Source: Mytilinidion resinicola
Taxonomy: Eukaryota; Ascomycota; Dothideomycetes; Mytilinidiales; Mytilinidiaceae
Length of the DNA stretch: 64,000 nt
Direction of reading: 5' to 3'
NCBI RefSeq assembly: GCF_010093595.1
Contig: NW_022985470.1
Location: forward strand, 258,736-322,735
This document shows, piece by piece, positions 31,673 to 43,717 of this stretch. Positions within the stretch are counted from its first letter, which is position 1. Every line of letters begins with the position of its first letter. The notes beneath the pieces were generated by a model. That model was given only the letters and a program-made list of their open reading frames with translations, searched no databases and had not been told where the DNA came from. A program made the translations under genes and the position numbers.

Positions 31673-33217
31673 TCAATGTCTAGAGCTTTCTGCCTCCTTG
31701 TCATCGCTTTCGATCTCGAAGATGACCGCTACCATACCAGTAGCATGCTTAGAGAACAATCCCAAAGTCTCAGCTCCGCTAAGGGGACCTAGTTTTAGCC
31801 TAGAGACGGCATGTTTCAGACCGGGTGATATCCCTTCGCGTCGAAGCACTAGATGGCGTTGCCCAGTGTTTGGCTGCGGCATTGCGATGCGGTTCTGGTA
31901 TAGGTTCCGCAGATGCACGAAACAAAGGCGAGGCATCCGTTCCAGACCCTCAAGAATTGGAATCCAAGGGTCCCTTTGGTCGCGGAGAAAGACGTCATGT
32001 AGGCTGATGTCTTCTAGAGTTGCTCCTGCCTTTGAGAGAAAGCCACGAAGCTCCCCACTGCCACTGAAGATAGTTTGATTGATGCTCAAGTGCTTTAGAG
32101 AATGCCAATTGAAGGCGGATAAATCTAGATTAACATTCTTTTCATGGCCTAGATGTGAAAACCTGAGTTCTTCAAGTCGTTCTGATACAGACAACCCTCT
32201 GAGTAGGTCGGCTGTCCAATATTTGTCGGTCCCAAAAGTTTTTTCGCACTCCCCATGAACCACCAGACTGCGGAGGTGCCGCTCCGCTATTTTTCTCCAA
32301 GCTGTGGTGGCGCGACTGAATGGTTCAGTATTCCAATTGTCAATGGAGCGTCTGTAAGAGTAGAAATCGAACGGGCCCTCGTACGGGGACGAGAATGTGA
32401 CTGTAACGTCAAATTGAATGGCCTGGCGGCCGCTCTTCTCGAATGCCTTCACGACCACTTCGTTCAAAGGGTACAGCGATAACCCTGATGGACGGTCCAT
32501 TTCAAATTCCGTTCTATCCAAAGCTGCTTCAGCTCTAAGTTTTCTCTTGACGGGAGCAATAAGATGTGCCTTAGGGCGGTGATATTGGTCAAAGTCTTCC
32601 GATGCCCATTGTCGCCGCAGCAAGTTGATCTTCCTGATGGTCGGAAAGTTAGGATCACTGACCCCGTCCTCTGAGAAGAGGTGACATAGCTGTACGATCT
32701 TGAGATTTCCAAAGTTCTTGAAGGCCTTGACGAAAAGGCGGACATCGGAACCAGCTTCCCTCATAAGCTTTTGCTGATCAAGGAGATAGAAAAAGGCCCT
32801 GACTTCGTCGCTGATTACGAGGTCATCGTCGTGTATGTTGGAATCATCAGAATCATCAGAATCGAGGTCAGTGGATTCGATTTGCCAGTATAGGTGGCTG
32901 AAGTTCATAGGCTGGGAAACGATTGAGAGATATTGAACATAGCTGTTGAGATCTTGGGATATTGCGACGAGATTCTTCAGAGCCCGGAGTGAGACGATGG
33001 TACGAAGAGCCCGGAAGTAGGCAGTCCCGAAGTGATGCAGCGACTTGTCCCGCAGTTCTTTACAGGTCTGTCGAACAGCCTTCAAGCTCTCAAGGTCCAG
33101 GCATTCGCATACGCCTTGAATCAATTCGGTAGCCAAATCCAGGATATGTACTTTGCGAGTTGTGGTGGCTGGGTTCGAAGAAGGACCTTCTGGAAGTTCT
33201 TTGACGACGAGTGACAT
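31673..33217 (-). CDS. F-box protein, 514 residues
   Basis: Single-exon frame. An N-terminal F-box-like helical segment (ILDLATELIQGVCECLDLESL, VRQTCKELRDKSLHHF) is the predicted Skp1-binding part of an SCF ubiquitin ligase. An acidic Asp/Ser stretch (about residues 118-130) follows. The rest is helix/strand-rich with leucine-rich-repeat-like pieces (RLEELRFSHLG, LKHLSINQTIFSG, TLEDISLHDVFLRD, LCFVHLRNLY), expected to bind substrate. It is a paralog of the gene cut by the transposon at 27 kb; the two share TELxQ and CKELRDKS. Substrate unknown. Confidence 0.75.
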   Translation of the reverse strand: MSLVVKELPEGPSSNPATTTRKVHILDLATELIQGVCECLDLESLKAVRQTCKELRDKSLHHFGTAYFRALRTIVSLRALKNLVAISQDLNSYVQYLSIVSQPMNFSHLYWQIESTDLDSDDSDDSNIHDDDLVISDEVRAFFYLLDQQKLMREAGSDVRLFVKAFKNFGNLKIVQLCHLFSEDGVSDPNFPTIRKINLLRRQWASEDFDQYHRPKAHLIAPVKRKLRAEAALDRTEFEMDRPSGLSLYPLNEVVVKAFEKSGRQAIQFDVTVTFSSPYEGPFDFYSYRRSIDNWNTEPFSRATTAWRKIAERHLRSLVVHGECEKTFGTDKYWTADLLRGLSVSERLEELRFSHLGHEKNVNLDLSAFNWHSLKHLSINQTIFSGSGELRGFLSKAGATLEDISLHDVFLRDQRDPWIPILEGLERMPRLCFVHLRNLYQNRIAMPQPNTGQRHLVLRREGISPGLKHAVSRLKLGPLSGAETLGLFSKHATGMVAVIFEIESDDKEAESSRH

Positions 33218-34328
33218 CGTGGTGAGTCCGTCCTAGGTTGATTGTTGTTGGCAAGTCCAGTGATGTGGAAGGAAAGTAGTAGGATTGCGGTGTGGGAATT
33301 GAAGATCCGACGAGTTGACACCTCACTGGGGAGAGACGCCACGAGAAGGTATGTAGCAAAGATCGAAGGATGAACTCTTCACTAAGAGACCTTTCCGAGC
33401 AAGCAACGTGCTGAAGGCATAGAGTAGAGGGTGAAGGAGGTCTAGGTAACCTCGTCACCAGACTTCTTGTTGAGGATTGACGCGTCCAGAAGGAGTTGAG
33501 CGGAACTAGTCAGACTAGAGCCGCTCGAAGAAGTAGATATAGTGAGGAGGTTCTCGCGCTAGCAGCTTGTATCATGTTGTAACATGATCAGAAGTGAGGA
33601 CGCAAGCTCAGGCAACTGTTCCTTCGGGTGAAGGCTCGTGCGTATAGATAGTGCTAGACGACGCTGGCTGAGGGACATTAGTGAAAGCGTAAGCGGGCCG
33701 ATGACGAAGAGTAGTATACGACACCGGCTGAGGTAAGTCTACGACCCAACGCCGTAGAAGCTGGGAATGCTCCCACCAGGGATAGAGAAAGCAATTTCTC
33801 AAAGATAATCTACCACTTAAATTTCCCAAGAAGCATAAAGGATGACTCCCTGGCTCAGATGGCCCAAACTTACCCATGCGCGGGAAAGTTAAAGACGCTG
33901 AGTTGGGGATCGACTCGCAGAGAGGACTCCTTTTTGCATTTCCTTTTTTGGAGGTTATTTAGCATTCACCATCCCCCGCACCACACAGGAAGCTTAGAGC
34001 AGGAGACGAGACGAAAGGAAAGGAACATGGAAGCAGACGTTTGAGATAGAGACGAGTGTGAGCGTACGCTACCTCGCATACTCACATGTTAATATACCAT
34101 CCTTTACTTGCTTCGCTCTGGTCTTTCCGACTACCCTAATAGCCACCGGAAGACCCCAAGAAACTTGTGTATGACATACATGAATATACACTACCGTGGT
34201 ATCTAAGTATCGTATCCGCCCCGCGAAATGCTCATATCTAAGCTCCATGTATGAGCCGCTTCGCGCCGCTGTGATAGCCAGAAAGTCCAATGCTCTATAT
34301 CTCTGATGGAAATGTTCTACGCCAGACT
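33218..34328. other. intergenic
   Basis: About 1.1 kb upstream of the F-box gene and downstream of the sirtuin gene. Short frames only; nothing recognised. Confidence 0.5.
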
Positions 34329-35737
34329 TTAAAGAGACGGCTTCTTCGATAGGAAGGGGAACACATGCCCCAACCCACCCCCAGAATCCTCATCCACAGG
34401 CTTCATCACCTTCGCGGGATCGACCTCCTTATCCTGCGAAGGGTCAGGCTGAGAATCCGTTCGTCGATCCGCCGCCCCTTCATCAGTCGCATCCGCTGTC
34501 CCACCTGTCTCCATCATCTCCGCCTTCTTCCACACATGGCCTTCCAGCCACTTATTCTGCTCCCTCATCGCCGCCCTCTTGTCCGCATAATGGTCTTCCA
34601 GCCACGTCCGCTGCTCCCCCTCCAACCTCAACGTCTCCTCCACCTCCCTCCCCAGCTTCTCCACTTCCTCCTCGAGCACCTCCTCCGCCGTCCTATTCGC
34701 CCTCCTCTCCTCCTCCTCCTTCGTCCTCCGCGCCTCCTCCAGCCGCCACGCCGCCTTCTCCGGCGCCGTCCTTGCCCACAGCGCCTCCAGCTCCTCCAAC
34801 CACCCCGCCGCCTCTGCCAACTTCCTTACGCCCGCATCACAATCCCCGAGCACCAGCACGTCGTCGGCTCGCGAGCCGATACCGCCGACCTGCTCCATGT
34901 TGATGAGCACGCGCGGCGTCTCCTCTCTACACAATGACGGTAGCCCGGCGAATGGTTGCACCGACAAACTCGTGCCCATGACAATACACAAATCCGCCTC
35001 TCTCGGCAGCTCCCTATTCTCAAAAAACTCCCTCGGCAACTGCTCCCCAAAGAACACAATCTCCGGCTTCACGAGCCCATTACACGCCGCATCCACGCAC
35101 CGCGGCACCCGCTTCTCCCGAATCGCCTCGCGCATCCCCTCCTGCGGGTACGGCGTCTTGCACTCGATGCAGCTCTGCCGCGCGAAGCTGCCGTGCGCTT
35201 CGACGATTTTGTCGTCGGGGACGCCGGCCTCGCGCTCGAGGCAGTCGATGTTCTGCGTGAAGAGCTTGAGGAGGATGCGCTTGTCGTGCAGCAGGCGGAC
35301 GAAGGAGTGCGTGATGGTGGGGCGGTAGTTGCCCGGGTAGAGCTCCTGCGCGAGGGTGTAGAAGGGGAGGGGGTTGGAGCGGAAGTAGGCGATGTCGAAG
35401 ACGGCTTCAGCGTAGGGAAGGCGCAGGCGCGCGAGGTTGGCGTAGAGGCCGGTCGTGGGCGAGCGGAAGTCGGGGATGCCGGCCGAGGTGGAGATGCCGG
35501 CGCCTGTCTGGGGGAGGGGCGTTAGGGAGGGTTCATAATGTGATGCTGTTGCTGGAGCTTCGGGACTAGGAAATCTGAAGCATGGCATGAGGAACTTACC
35601 ATCACGACAACCCGCCCTTTCTCCTCCTTCTTCTCTAGCGCCTTCAACATCCGCCCCACCGCCTCCACAGACCTGCTTTCCAGCGTTTGTGGCGGCGTGT
35701 TCTCGTCCACCAACGGCAGCGAGTTTTCCTGGCCCAT
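34329..35737 (-). CDS. sirtuin NAD-dependent protein deacylase (Hst2/SIRT2-like)
   Basis: Two exons with a phase-0 intron at 35508-35599 (92 bp, GTAAGT...CCCAG), 438 residues. It starts MGQENS, matching the N-myristoylation pattern (Gly2, Ser6). Sirtuin motifs in order: TGAGISTSAGIPDFRSP at 47-63 (NAD binding), TQNIDCLE, the catalytic His in VEAHGSF, zinc ligands CIEC and C-x4-C (CVDAAC), GTSLSVQPFAGLPS and INMEQVGG. The C-terminal ~130 residues form a long Glu/Lys/Arg coiled coil then a Pro/Asp-rich tail. The family removes acyl groups from lysines of histones or cytosolic proteins. Myristoylation would favour membrane or cytosolic location. Confidence 0.92.
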
Positions 35738-37010
35738 CCTGCCTTTTCCTCTTCCCTTGCCCCTGCCTTTCTTGTCTTTCTTGCTGCTGTCCTTCTTACT
35801 ACTGTAGCTGTAATCGCGGTCTTCCTTCCACGGCTTGCCCTTGTGGGCTTTGGAGTGGCTCTTGCGGGCTATGGTTGCGACGGCTGGCGTGAGTAGGATC
35901 AGAGGCGTACGGTGGTGCCGAGAGGGTTGGATAGTCTAGGGGTGGCTTTATTTGCGGAAGATAGATTTAGCCAAGATCGGGCGGGATACAGGAAGAATCT
36001 GGCGGATACAGGAAGAGTTGTTGCAGGAAGGAGTTGGAAAGTCAAGGGTGTGGGGTGAGGTCGAGGTCGTACCTTTGTAGTTTCAAGAACATTATTTCTA
36101 GGCAGCCCCGCGAAGCCCTGATCACGAGTCATGCATGCACGCGCACGTAACACAGAAACGGGCTTGGCGTATTTGTCGTATTCAAAATAGCGTGCAATCC
36201 TTCCATGGTGCTTTTCTTCTGCGCCGTCCACTTGCGTGTACAGTATTTCAACCAAACCTTAGGTAGGTCGAACATATACATAGTAAAGAAGAGTCTACAG
36301 ATTTAACGGAACTACAATTCTGACACTCCTCACAGCCTCAGACGGAGTCAGATCAGATTGTCATGTGAGCAGCCTCGCGGATCGAAACCCAGCCAAGTTG
36401 AATGCTGATTATAATTGATGAATACTGATTACAATTGAATTGGATTGAAAGCATCTATATGTGCCAATGGCATTCACGCTATGTCTTCTCGAGCCTGCAT
36501 CTAATTCCCCCCTCCCTCATTCCTTGAAAACATAAATACAATCTCGAGAGATGTCTTTCGCTCCGCATCCGGCCTGTAACTCCAGGTGCCTGAATGCACT
36601 ACGATGCCCTCCGAATGCCCACGCTCACGTCTCGCTGACGCCCATGCTCGGTACGGATCTGCAGCTCCAAAACATTTGACAGAATGCGACTCGCAGAAAG
36701 GGGATATCGCGGAGAGTAATTGTTACATGTATTGACAGGAAGGGAAGGTGGTGGGCTGGAAAAGGTATGTGAGGGTGTGGAAATAGTGGCAGATGGAGTT
36801 TCGGGGCGGATCTGAGTGGTCCTGGGTCGGATGAAATGTCCTAATCGGTAGTACATCTCAGCCAATGTCTGAGGTGGTCTAGCAAGTCTACCGACTGTTC
36901 AGATTCGGCAACTCTCATTTCGTTGAAGCTCTTGAGAAGAAATCGAAGCACCACAGCCAGCGGCGAAAGAGTGGTAGTAGTTGGAGGTACGTGCAATCGA
37001 GTCGGGATAT
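35738..37010. other. intergenic
   Basis: About 1.3 kb. The 35.74-35.88 kb part is C/T-rich and contains repeated CTTTCTTGTC-like pyrimidine tracts (sirtuin 5' leader). Nothing else recognised. Confidence 0.5.
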
Positions 37011-37668
37011 CTAGTATCTGCAAGAACACTCAAGTTAGCAAATCATCCTCACTCTTCTCATACACCAGGAAATAGTAGACTTACCCATACCCACTCCCCC
37101 TCCTCCCACTCCCCCGCCTCGGCGGTCTGATATCCTCCTCCTCAATAACCTCCACAATATCATCCCCCGGCACCCTACTCCTCTCCTCAACGATAATACT
37201 CCTCGGGCGCGGCCTCTCCCTCCTCTCCTCCACAATCACCCTCTCCCGCCTTGGACTCCGACTAACCTCCCGCACCTCGGTCCTCGTACTGCGCCGACTC
37301 CGCCGCGAATGCCCCGGGCTCCGCGACCGCCGCCGCCTAACCACCACCTCCTCGCCCCCCGCCACCGAGAACATGTTGCCGCCGAACAGCGAGTAGAAGA
37401 GCCAGATGAGGAACAGGAAGCCCGCGACGCTGCCGAGCACGATGCCGGCGGTGGTGCCGGGCGTCGGGCCGTTGAACTCGTAGTACGTCGGTATTATGCC
37501 CGTGGTGGCGCGGGACGCGGGGTGCGGCTTCGGCGCTGCGGCGAGCGAGGGGCGCGGTATCCGGCGCAGGAGCTGCGCGGCGGTGGTGGAGAGACGGGGG
37601 AGCAGGCGGCGGAGCGAGGACTCGGCGTGCGCCGCGGAGGCGCGGGCGACGATTGGGATGGCGGGCAT
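37011..37668 (-). CDS. single-pass membrane protein with Arg/Ser-rich cytoplasmic tail
   Basis: ATG at 37668; a 67-bp intron at 37018-37084 (GTAAGT, GCTAAC branch, TTGCAG) lies just before the end. The last exon then adds only a Tyr codon and TAG, giving 196 residues. The N-terminal 70 residues are Ala/Ser/Arg-rich. PTYYEFNGPTPG precedes one transmembrane helix (GTTAGIVLGSVAG followed by FLFLIWLFYSLFG). The tail alternates RRRRSRSPGHSRRSRRS-type basic repeats with ERVIVEERRERPRPR and an acidic EVIEEEDIRPP, ending GSGRRGSGYGY. A similar layout recurs in other ascomycetes without assigned function. The open sequence upstream of the ATG is taken as 5' leader. Confidence 0.7.
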
Positions 37669-38413
37669 GGCTGGTGCGAGCCTGGAGGCTGTTGCGATGT
37701 GGGTGTGAAGCGTGCGATGCGCTGGAGTGGTGGTTGCGCGAGGAGTGAGGAGGTGTGTATGCGCGTCGTTGGAAGTTGGCTGGGTGGTGTTGTTTGTGGC
37801 GGATGGGTGCGGGATGGTGCTGGGATGGCGTTGGTGGGGTGAGCTGTGATGCGGCGAAGAAGAGAGCAACGTGGAGCTCGAGGTGAGCTGGAAATGAGCG
37901 ACGATAAGACAGCAGGCGCAATTGCAGCCTGCGAGAAGAGAGAGAGAAAGGTGGTGAAGAAGGTGGGAGACGAGAGCGACTCGGCACCGAGAGGCCAAGG
38001 TGCACGCAGCCTGACGCAATGCCAAAATGCGGGTGGCTGGCCAACCAGCCACAACACCAAACCGCCTGTCACCATGAGCCAAAATTCGTACCCACCATCC
38101 TTGCAGCCGAGGAGCCTTCGAGTCTTCATGTGAAACGTGTCGCATCCCGCAGGATTGGTGAACAGCTTTGGCGATGCATACCGACTGAACAGCTGGCGCA
38201 TGCGCCGATGACGGCGGGCTCAAGATTCAATGCTTCACAGGCCACACAAGACGGGACAATTGATGGAGAAGACACGGCGCTTGCTCAGAACATCATGATT
38301 ATAATAATTACAGGCAAGCAATACTCAATTCCGAGCCAATGCCATCCCAATCCCTATCCCTCATAACCTCGTTCGTGAACTCAATCGCTCGTACCTTTCC
38401 TATTCTTCATCTA
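37669..38413. other. intergenic / 5' leader
   Basis: The minus-strand frame of the preceding gene stays open to about 38223 but has no coding-like composition; I take it as leader. Otherwise nothing recognised. Confidence 0.5.
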
Positions 38414-40142
38414 TTATACCATCAACACCATCGCAGCCACAATCGCAATCAGCAAACTGCCAATGGCACTGCTCCTGACATTCGTCTTACCCGCCGCCCC
38501 GTGAATCCCTATCGCCTCGTCCTGGTACCCGAACGTCAGGTTCTGCAGGATGCTCTGGTTGAGACAATTCCCGTTCGCAATATCCAGACCCATCAGGTCA
38601 TCTGGCGTCTTGAAGAACATGTAGCTCTTGTTGTTCAGTCCCTGGAACCCGCTCGTGTCGTACGGGAACTTGTCGCCGGAATCGGTCGCTGAGGTGTTGC
38701 GGAGGAAAATGCACTGCACGTTGTTCGGGCGGTCATGCGCGAGCAGTGGGTAATCCTTCATGACGTCCGAGTTCGAGGTATCTGCCACAAGAACGAACTT
38801 GCGCTCCGGGTACGTGTCGAAGATCTTGTTGAGCAGGAATAAGCGAATGCTGAGCGTGGCATTGACATCAGAGAAGTTAAGAGGACGGGTGTCAAAAGAG
38901 CCGCCGGGATACGTCTTGTAGATGAAGTCCATGTAGTTACGCGTCACCTGCTCCGGGGTGGTGGTCAGGTAGTGGAAATGCGTGCTGTTGGGGAGAGAAC
39001 GCGACCAGTTGGCGTAGATGTCGGGCATGTTCATCCATGGCACGAATGCACGAGCGAATGAGTTGAGAAGACCCTCTGTCGGCTCGTAGATTTTGGTGAC
39101 GCGCAGGATGTCATCAATATCCGAGATGATGGTAATGCCGGTAGGCGGGACGAGGTAGGCGGTCGCGTTGCCATCGATGGATCCGTTCGTGTAGACATTC
39201 ATGCGCTGGATGTTTTGGGTTTCGTTTCCGGCAAGCAGTCCAGCGCCAGAAACGTTTTTGATGGGGACAAAGGCATCGAAGTCACCTTCAACGGTGGTCT
39301 CGTACGGGAATGTGATGTTTTGTGTTCCTCCTCCGGGAGTAATGGCTCCTCCTCCGCCTGGTTGACCCGATGCGCCGTTTGATGGAGACGGCTCGAGGTG
39401 AAACGAGACATTCACGCCTCCTTGCTGAACGACGAAAATCTCCTTGGTCAAATTCCTGGCTTGGTTCTGCTGGTCTGTCGGTAAGCTCGAAAGTTCTACG
39501 CCGATGAGGAACTTGTTGGCCAGATCGTCCAATTTGGAGGAACTGATGTTTGGAGTCTTGTAGATGTTGCCATGGAAGCGAACGTTCCAGCCTTGGTCTG
39601 TCCAATTGGCATACGGAGGGATGAGAAGGGCTTGCGTAGGGGTCGCGGCTAGGTCGCTGTCGCTGATTCCTAGGGAACTCTTGACAGCGTCGCCGGTGGG
39701 GAAGTCTTGGAAGAAGTTGGGAACACCTGGACTTTGTTAGACCAGTGATTTTTAAAATACAACTAAACACTTCAACTGCATTTTCGTAAAGCTTGGGAGT
39801 AGTTCGCACGTCGCGCGGTAATGGCGCGTCTCGTAATACTCTCACACTCAACGACTTCGTCCACAGGTTTGACTCACCAGAAAGAACATAGCTTGGAATG
39901 TCACTTCCAAGCGCGCTCAAAATGCTCTTCCCATCACCCTCGATGTCACTCAAAATGTTTCTTCGATAATAACTCCGCGTGGAATCGAATTGAATCGCCG
40001 CAGGGGTAACAAGTGGAGCCGGTGCAACCATTGGCACTGGCACCACAACCGTAGGCGTAGCAGAGGGAACCGCGACAGCAGATGCGACGGCAGCATATGC
40101 CGCGGGCAGGAGAAGCCATCGTGGGCTTCGTTGGGAGACCAT
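38414..40142 (-). CDS. secreted, probably GPI-anchored App1-like phosphatidate phosphatase
   Basis: Two exons with a phase-1 intron at 39727-39877 (151 bp, GTGAGT...GTCCAG), 525 residues. A signal peptide (about 25 residues) and a hydrophobic C-terminal tail after Ser/Asn residues (AIGSLLIAIVAAMVLMV) indicate secretion with a GPI anchor. The App1 catalytic region starts with ISDIDDILRVTKIY, a DxDx(T/V)-type HAD motif whose last position is Ile here. WSRSLPNSTHFHYLTTTPEQ, KFVLVADTSNSDVMKDYP and a C-terminal cap follow. App1 enzymes dephosphorylate phosphatidate in a Mg-dependent way; the extracellular members are uncharacterised and may act on other phospholipids. Many N-glycosylation sites. 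Confidence 0.85.
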
Positions 40143-40832
40143 AGTGTGTAGGAATGGATGGCCTGTTGGGAGGAGAGGATCGGCCTTTGTCTACGCAGCA
40201 GAGGACTGGAGGTGCGGAAGTCGCGACAAAAGTGACAATCGAAGGGTGCAAGAGGAGAGAAACGGTAGAATGTATATCAATCAGGCGTGGTGGTGAGATT
40301 GCAGGAGAGGCGGCCCTAGTCGGCGAAGTAAACAAGGACGTGAAAATACACCGACGTCATACATCGTCTAGGCCAGGGCAAGATTTCTTATCCCTGCGCC
40401 ACGCTTGTCTCGGCAAAGGCTTGTTTGCAACCTTCCGCCTTGGGCGGGACACAACCTTGATCCGCGCTCATCCCAACGGCTCTGAGAGTTCAATCAAGGC
40501 CTTACTTTTGAGATCACGATGGTACCACGGTCTGTCTGCCATTCTTCTTTTCTCGAATTTGAAATGTCTAGTGTGCGATTGGTTCGGCCAATCCTCGGCG
40601 CTGGAAGCTAATCGAAACATCAGCCTCGTCTCCTCTCGTCTTTTCTTCCATCAAACTTCTATCATCCGTCGTCCACGGAGAAGCTCTTGTGGCTTTCGGT
40701 GATTCCACAGAACTTTATTACCTCTGAGCACGTCACAGGCTGAGCTGTTTTCTGATTGCCCTCATAGCCCGTCTCATTTCGTTTCTGTTCGTTCAGCTCA
40801 ATTCATCATCTTCACTAGCCGCTCAGTGCAGA
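40143..40832. other. divergent intergenic region
   Basis: Shared 5' region of the App1-like and HET genes. Short frames only. Confidence 0.5.
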
Positions 40833-43024
40833 ATGAAGCTATGCCAGGTAGTATCCTGACGAGGTTTCTTCCTACACGACTCCTCTGAAATCGCACAATA
40901 ACTTCTGGCGTGAAGCCTCAGGCAAGATATCCAGTGAACTGGAAGACAGTGTGCCAAGGCTGACGAATTACATACTAGCAGCCCGACGGAACGACCGCCG
41001 CCGCCATTGAAGACGTGACAGACCTGTGTGGCTTTGAGAGATTCCCTTCGCTTTTGGTTTGCCATGACCGCTGGAACAGCTTTTTTAACACCAGCGACTT
41101 CCTTCGTGTATGTACTGCCAAGGAAGAAGAGATAGACTTCGACCGCGATATCGTTCATTGCCAGAAGACAGTGCGTCACATTAATAAGTCAGCATCTGAG
41201 GGATGCAATTGGTGTAAATGCATTCAAAGAGCATTCATGTTACACAACGCCACAAACGAAGGCTTCTTAGACCCAGACGAAGGCTGTACTATTAGCCTGA
41301 GTCGAGACTATTTGTACGAACCCACGCCAACAGGCCACAATAGCTATCTACTTTCTCTACGTCACAGAAACCTTGCGTCGGACTCGACCAATTGTCATCT
41401 GTTTGCTTTCACCAACCATAATAACATCGCAGCGTCGCTTGTCACGGCACAACCTCGTCAGACCATTTTAGACACGCCCGCTGCTGTGCAAGAGATGAGA
41501 ACCTGGCTCGCAGATTGTCGTCTTCACGACTGCTGTCCCTTGAAAAACGATGTGGTTCTACCGACGCGGGTAATAGAGGTTTCACCAGCTGCTTCCCCGG
41601 ATAACCCGCGAATACTGGTCGCGAATGGTAGCCAAGGTCAATATGCGGCTCTTTCATACTGCTGGGGAGAAAGGCCATACGGACATCTCCAAAACTCGAA
41701 CTTAGAAGAGTACACCCGTCGTCTGGATCTTTTGGCTCTGCCCCAGACACTTCGAGAAGCGATCAAGGTCGCAAAGGACCTCGGAATTCTCTACCTGTGG
41801 ATCGATGCACTATGTATCCTCCAAGACTCGGATGCCGACAAGCAACACGAATTAGCTACCATGCAACGGGTTTACAGAAATGCTCTCATTACTATAGTCG
41901 TTGCTAGCTCTGACGATGTGACGAATGGTTTCCTTCAACCACGCCCTCAACTGTACACCGCTTATACTTATACCATCCCGTTTAGGGTAGGAACAAATCT
42001 GTTCGGAACCGTTTCATTCTCAACCATGAAGGAGATAGCCCATGAAGAGTCCCTCGAGCCCATAAATAGTCAGTGATCAGTTGTGCAAGCCAAAATGCGC
42101 AGAACTTGCTGATTTGCTCTGTTGGCATATGTAGGACGTTGTTGGACCTTACAGGAGCAAATCTTATCAACTCGATCCCTCTACTTTGCCTCACACACTC
42201 TCCAGTGGCGATGCTCACAAGGAGAGCGGAATTTGAGCGACTCATTGCACGTCACCAGATGGCGAAATTCTATCCAAGATATGAAGTATGGAGTATCATA
42301 CCTATACCAGAGCAACTTCGAGTGCTGGGCAAAAACTGTCGCCGACTACTCCCATCGTTCCATGGTTCTTTCGAGCGACAAATTAAACGCGATCGCTGCA
42401 ATTGCGCAAGACTTTGCACCAATGCTAGGTCCGCACTATTACGCTGGGATTTGGGAAAAATCACTCCTCTCGCAGCTTCTATGGTTCTGCGATGGCAATG
42501 CTCCACGAGCGTCGCCGTACCGCGCTCCATCGTGGTCCTGGGCTTCGCGCGACGATGGAGTGTACATGATTACAGCATTGGAACTGGCTGAACACGATAC
42601 TGAAATATGTAGCATTGTTCGAGTCTCGACCCAACTAAAAGAGAATAAATTGCCCTTTGGTGAAGTTATCTCGGCTTCAATTGAGTTGAGAGGTGGTTTG
42701 CGACGAGCGCGTCTAGACGGGACTCCGCACGAGTTCATCCCCGAAAAAAAGAAACCGAGACTAGTATGGGTAGATAAAGGCGAGGGAGTATTTGAGGGTC
42801 AAGGAACCTTCTTGACGACACACGGCATCCATCTCGACAATTTCGGCCTTGAGCTTCCTATAGAAGTTTTGGGTATGCCACTCGTTGCGAACCGCGATGG
42901 AATTGGGAGCGGACTGTTGCTTGTACCGACAGCTGAATATTCATATGAAAGAGTTGGAACCTTTTACCAGACAAAGTTGGCATCACTCCATCAGGTGCAT
43001 GAAGTAGAGATTACGATCGTATAG
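40833..43024 (+). CDS. HET-domain protein (heterokaryon incompatibility type)
   Basis: Proposed exons: 40833-40847 (MKLCQ), about 40979-42068 and 42135-43024, about 664 residues. The first intron acceptor could be 40978 or 40981; the second intron is 66 bp with a CTGAT branch. HET blocks in order: YAALSYCWGERPYGHLQ (about 225), LWIDALCILQDSDADKQHE with MQRVYRNALITIVVASS (about 278), and RCWTLQEQILSTRSLYF (about 370). A Cys-rich N-terminus (NWCKCIQRAF) precedes them and a YRAPSWSWAS block follows. In this family the domain triggers cell death or growth arrest when non-self is sensed; the specific partner is unknown. Confidence 0.87.
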
Positions 43025-43717
43025 GACTGTGGTCGAAGCGCTATGAACTTGGTGCTCAGGCGGGGACGCAAGAGCTTTCCTGAGAACGTTTGTCTCTGAC
43101 AGCCTCTTATTTACAACTCTCTGGATTTAATATGCCCTTTGTTGAAGTTATCCGGTTACAACCCTGTAAACCGTTCCATACAATCGTCGACGCTTAGGTC
43201 ACGTCCAGGTCACGTCCAGGTAACCCAAAACGTCTTTGACATCCCCTGAAGATGTCCATTTAATAGCTCCAGCCTGGCAAATATCCCAAGTTTTTGTTGC
43301 GCAAGATCCGTATCTTCTAAAATAAAGCACAAGCTGGGGAAGTCCGCAATCGTGTGCCAAGTCCACCGCTGTCCCCAACGGACCAGCGTCCCTAATGCCG
43401 AATACGTACTAGAGAGGTTCACTTCTTAATGAGCGAAAACAGGAGCAGAGTCACTTCGTGATGCAAATCTAGTGTGTTGGTCTCGGAGCGCGGTTTGGGA
43501 GACTGGGAAAGTTGCTGCAGCGCGTTGCTCGCTTTCAATTTGTTCTTGGTCAACTGCTAAGATAGCTAACAGTACCCTGCCCCCCATAAGTTTCAGCAGC
43601 AATAAGGAGTGACTGCTACGTTCCCCGCACAAGACCGAAATAGCCCCAGGATTGCTTCACCTTCAGATCATCAACCCTTCCATTCCACTTGTTCTCTCCC
43701 ATAACCCAATTCGTGCT
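43025..43717. other. intergenic
   Basis: Tail-to-tail gap between HET and a small secreted-protein gene. Contains the tandem TCACGTCCAGG at 43198-43219. No gene recognised. Confidence 0.5.

Noticed and set aside
34365..35525. Two long plus-strand frames opposite the sirtuin gene
   Set aside because: They are antisense to a clearly conserved enzyme and encode Arg/Leu/Pro-biased translations expected from reversing GC-rich codons.
37669..38223. Long open N-terminal extension of the single-pass membrane protein
   Set aside because: Composition is low-complexity and unlike the conserved part; the downstream ATG gives the expected family-like layout, so I treat it as leader.
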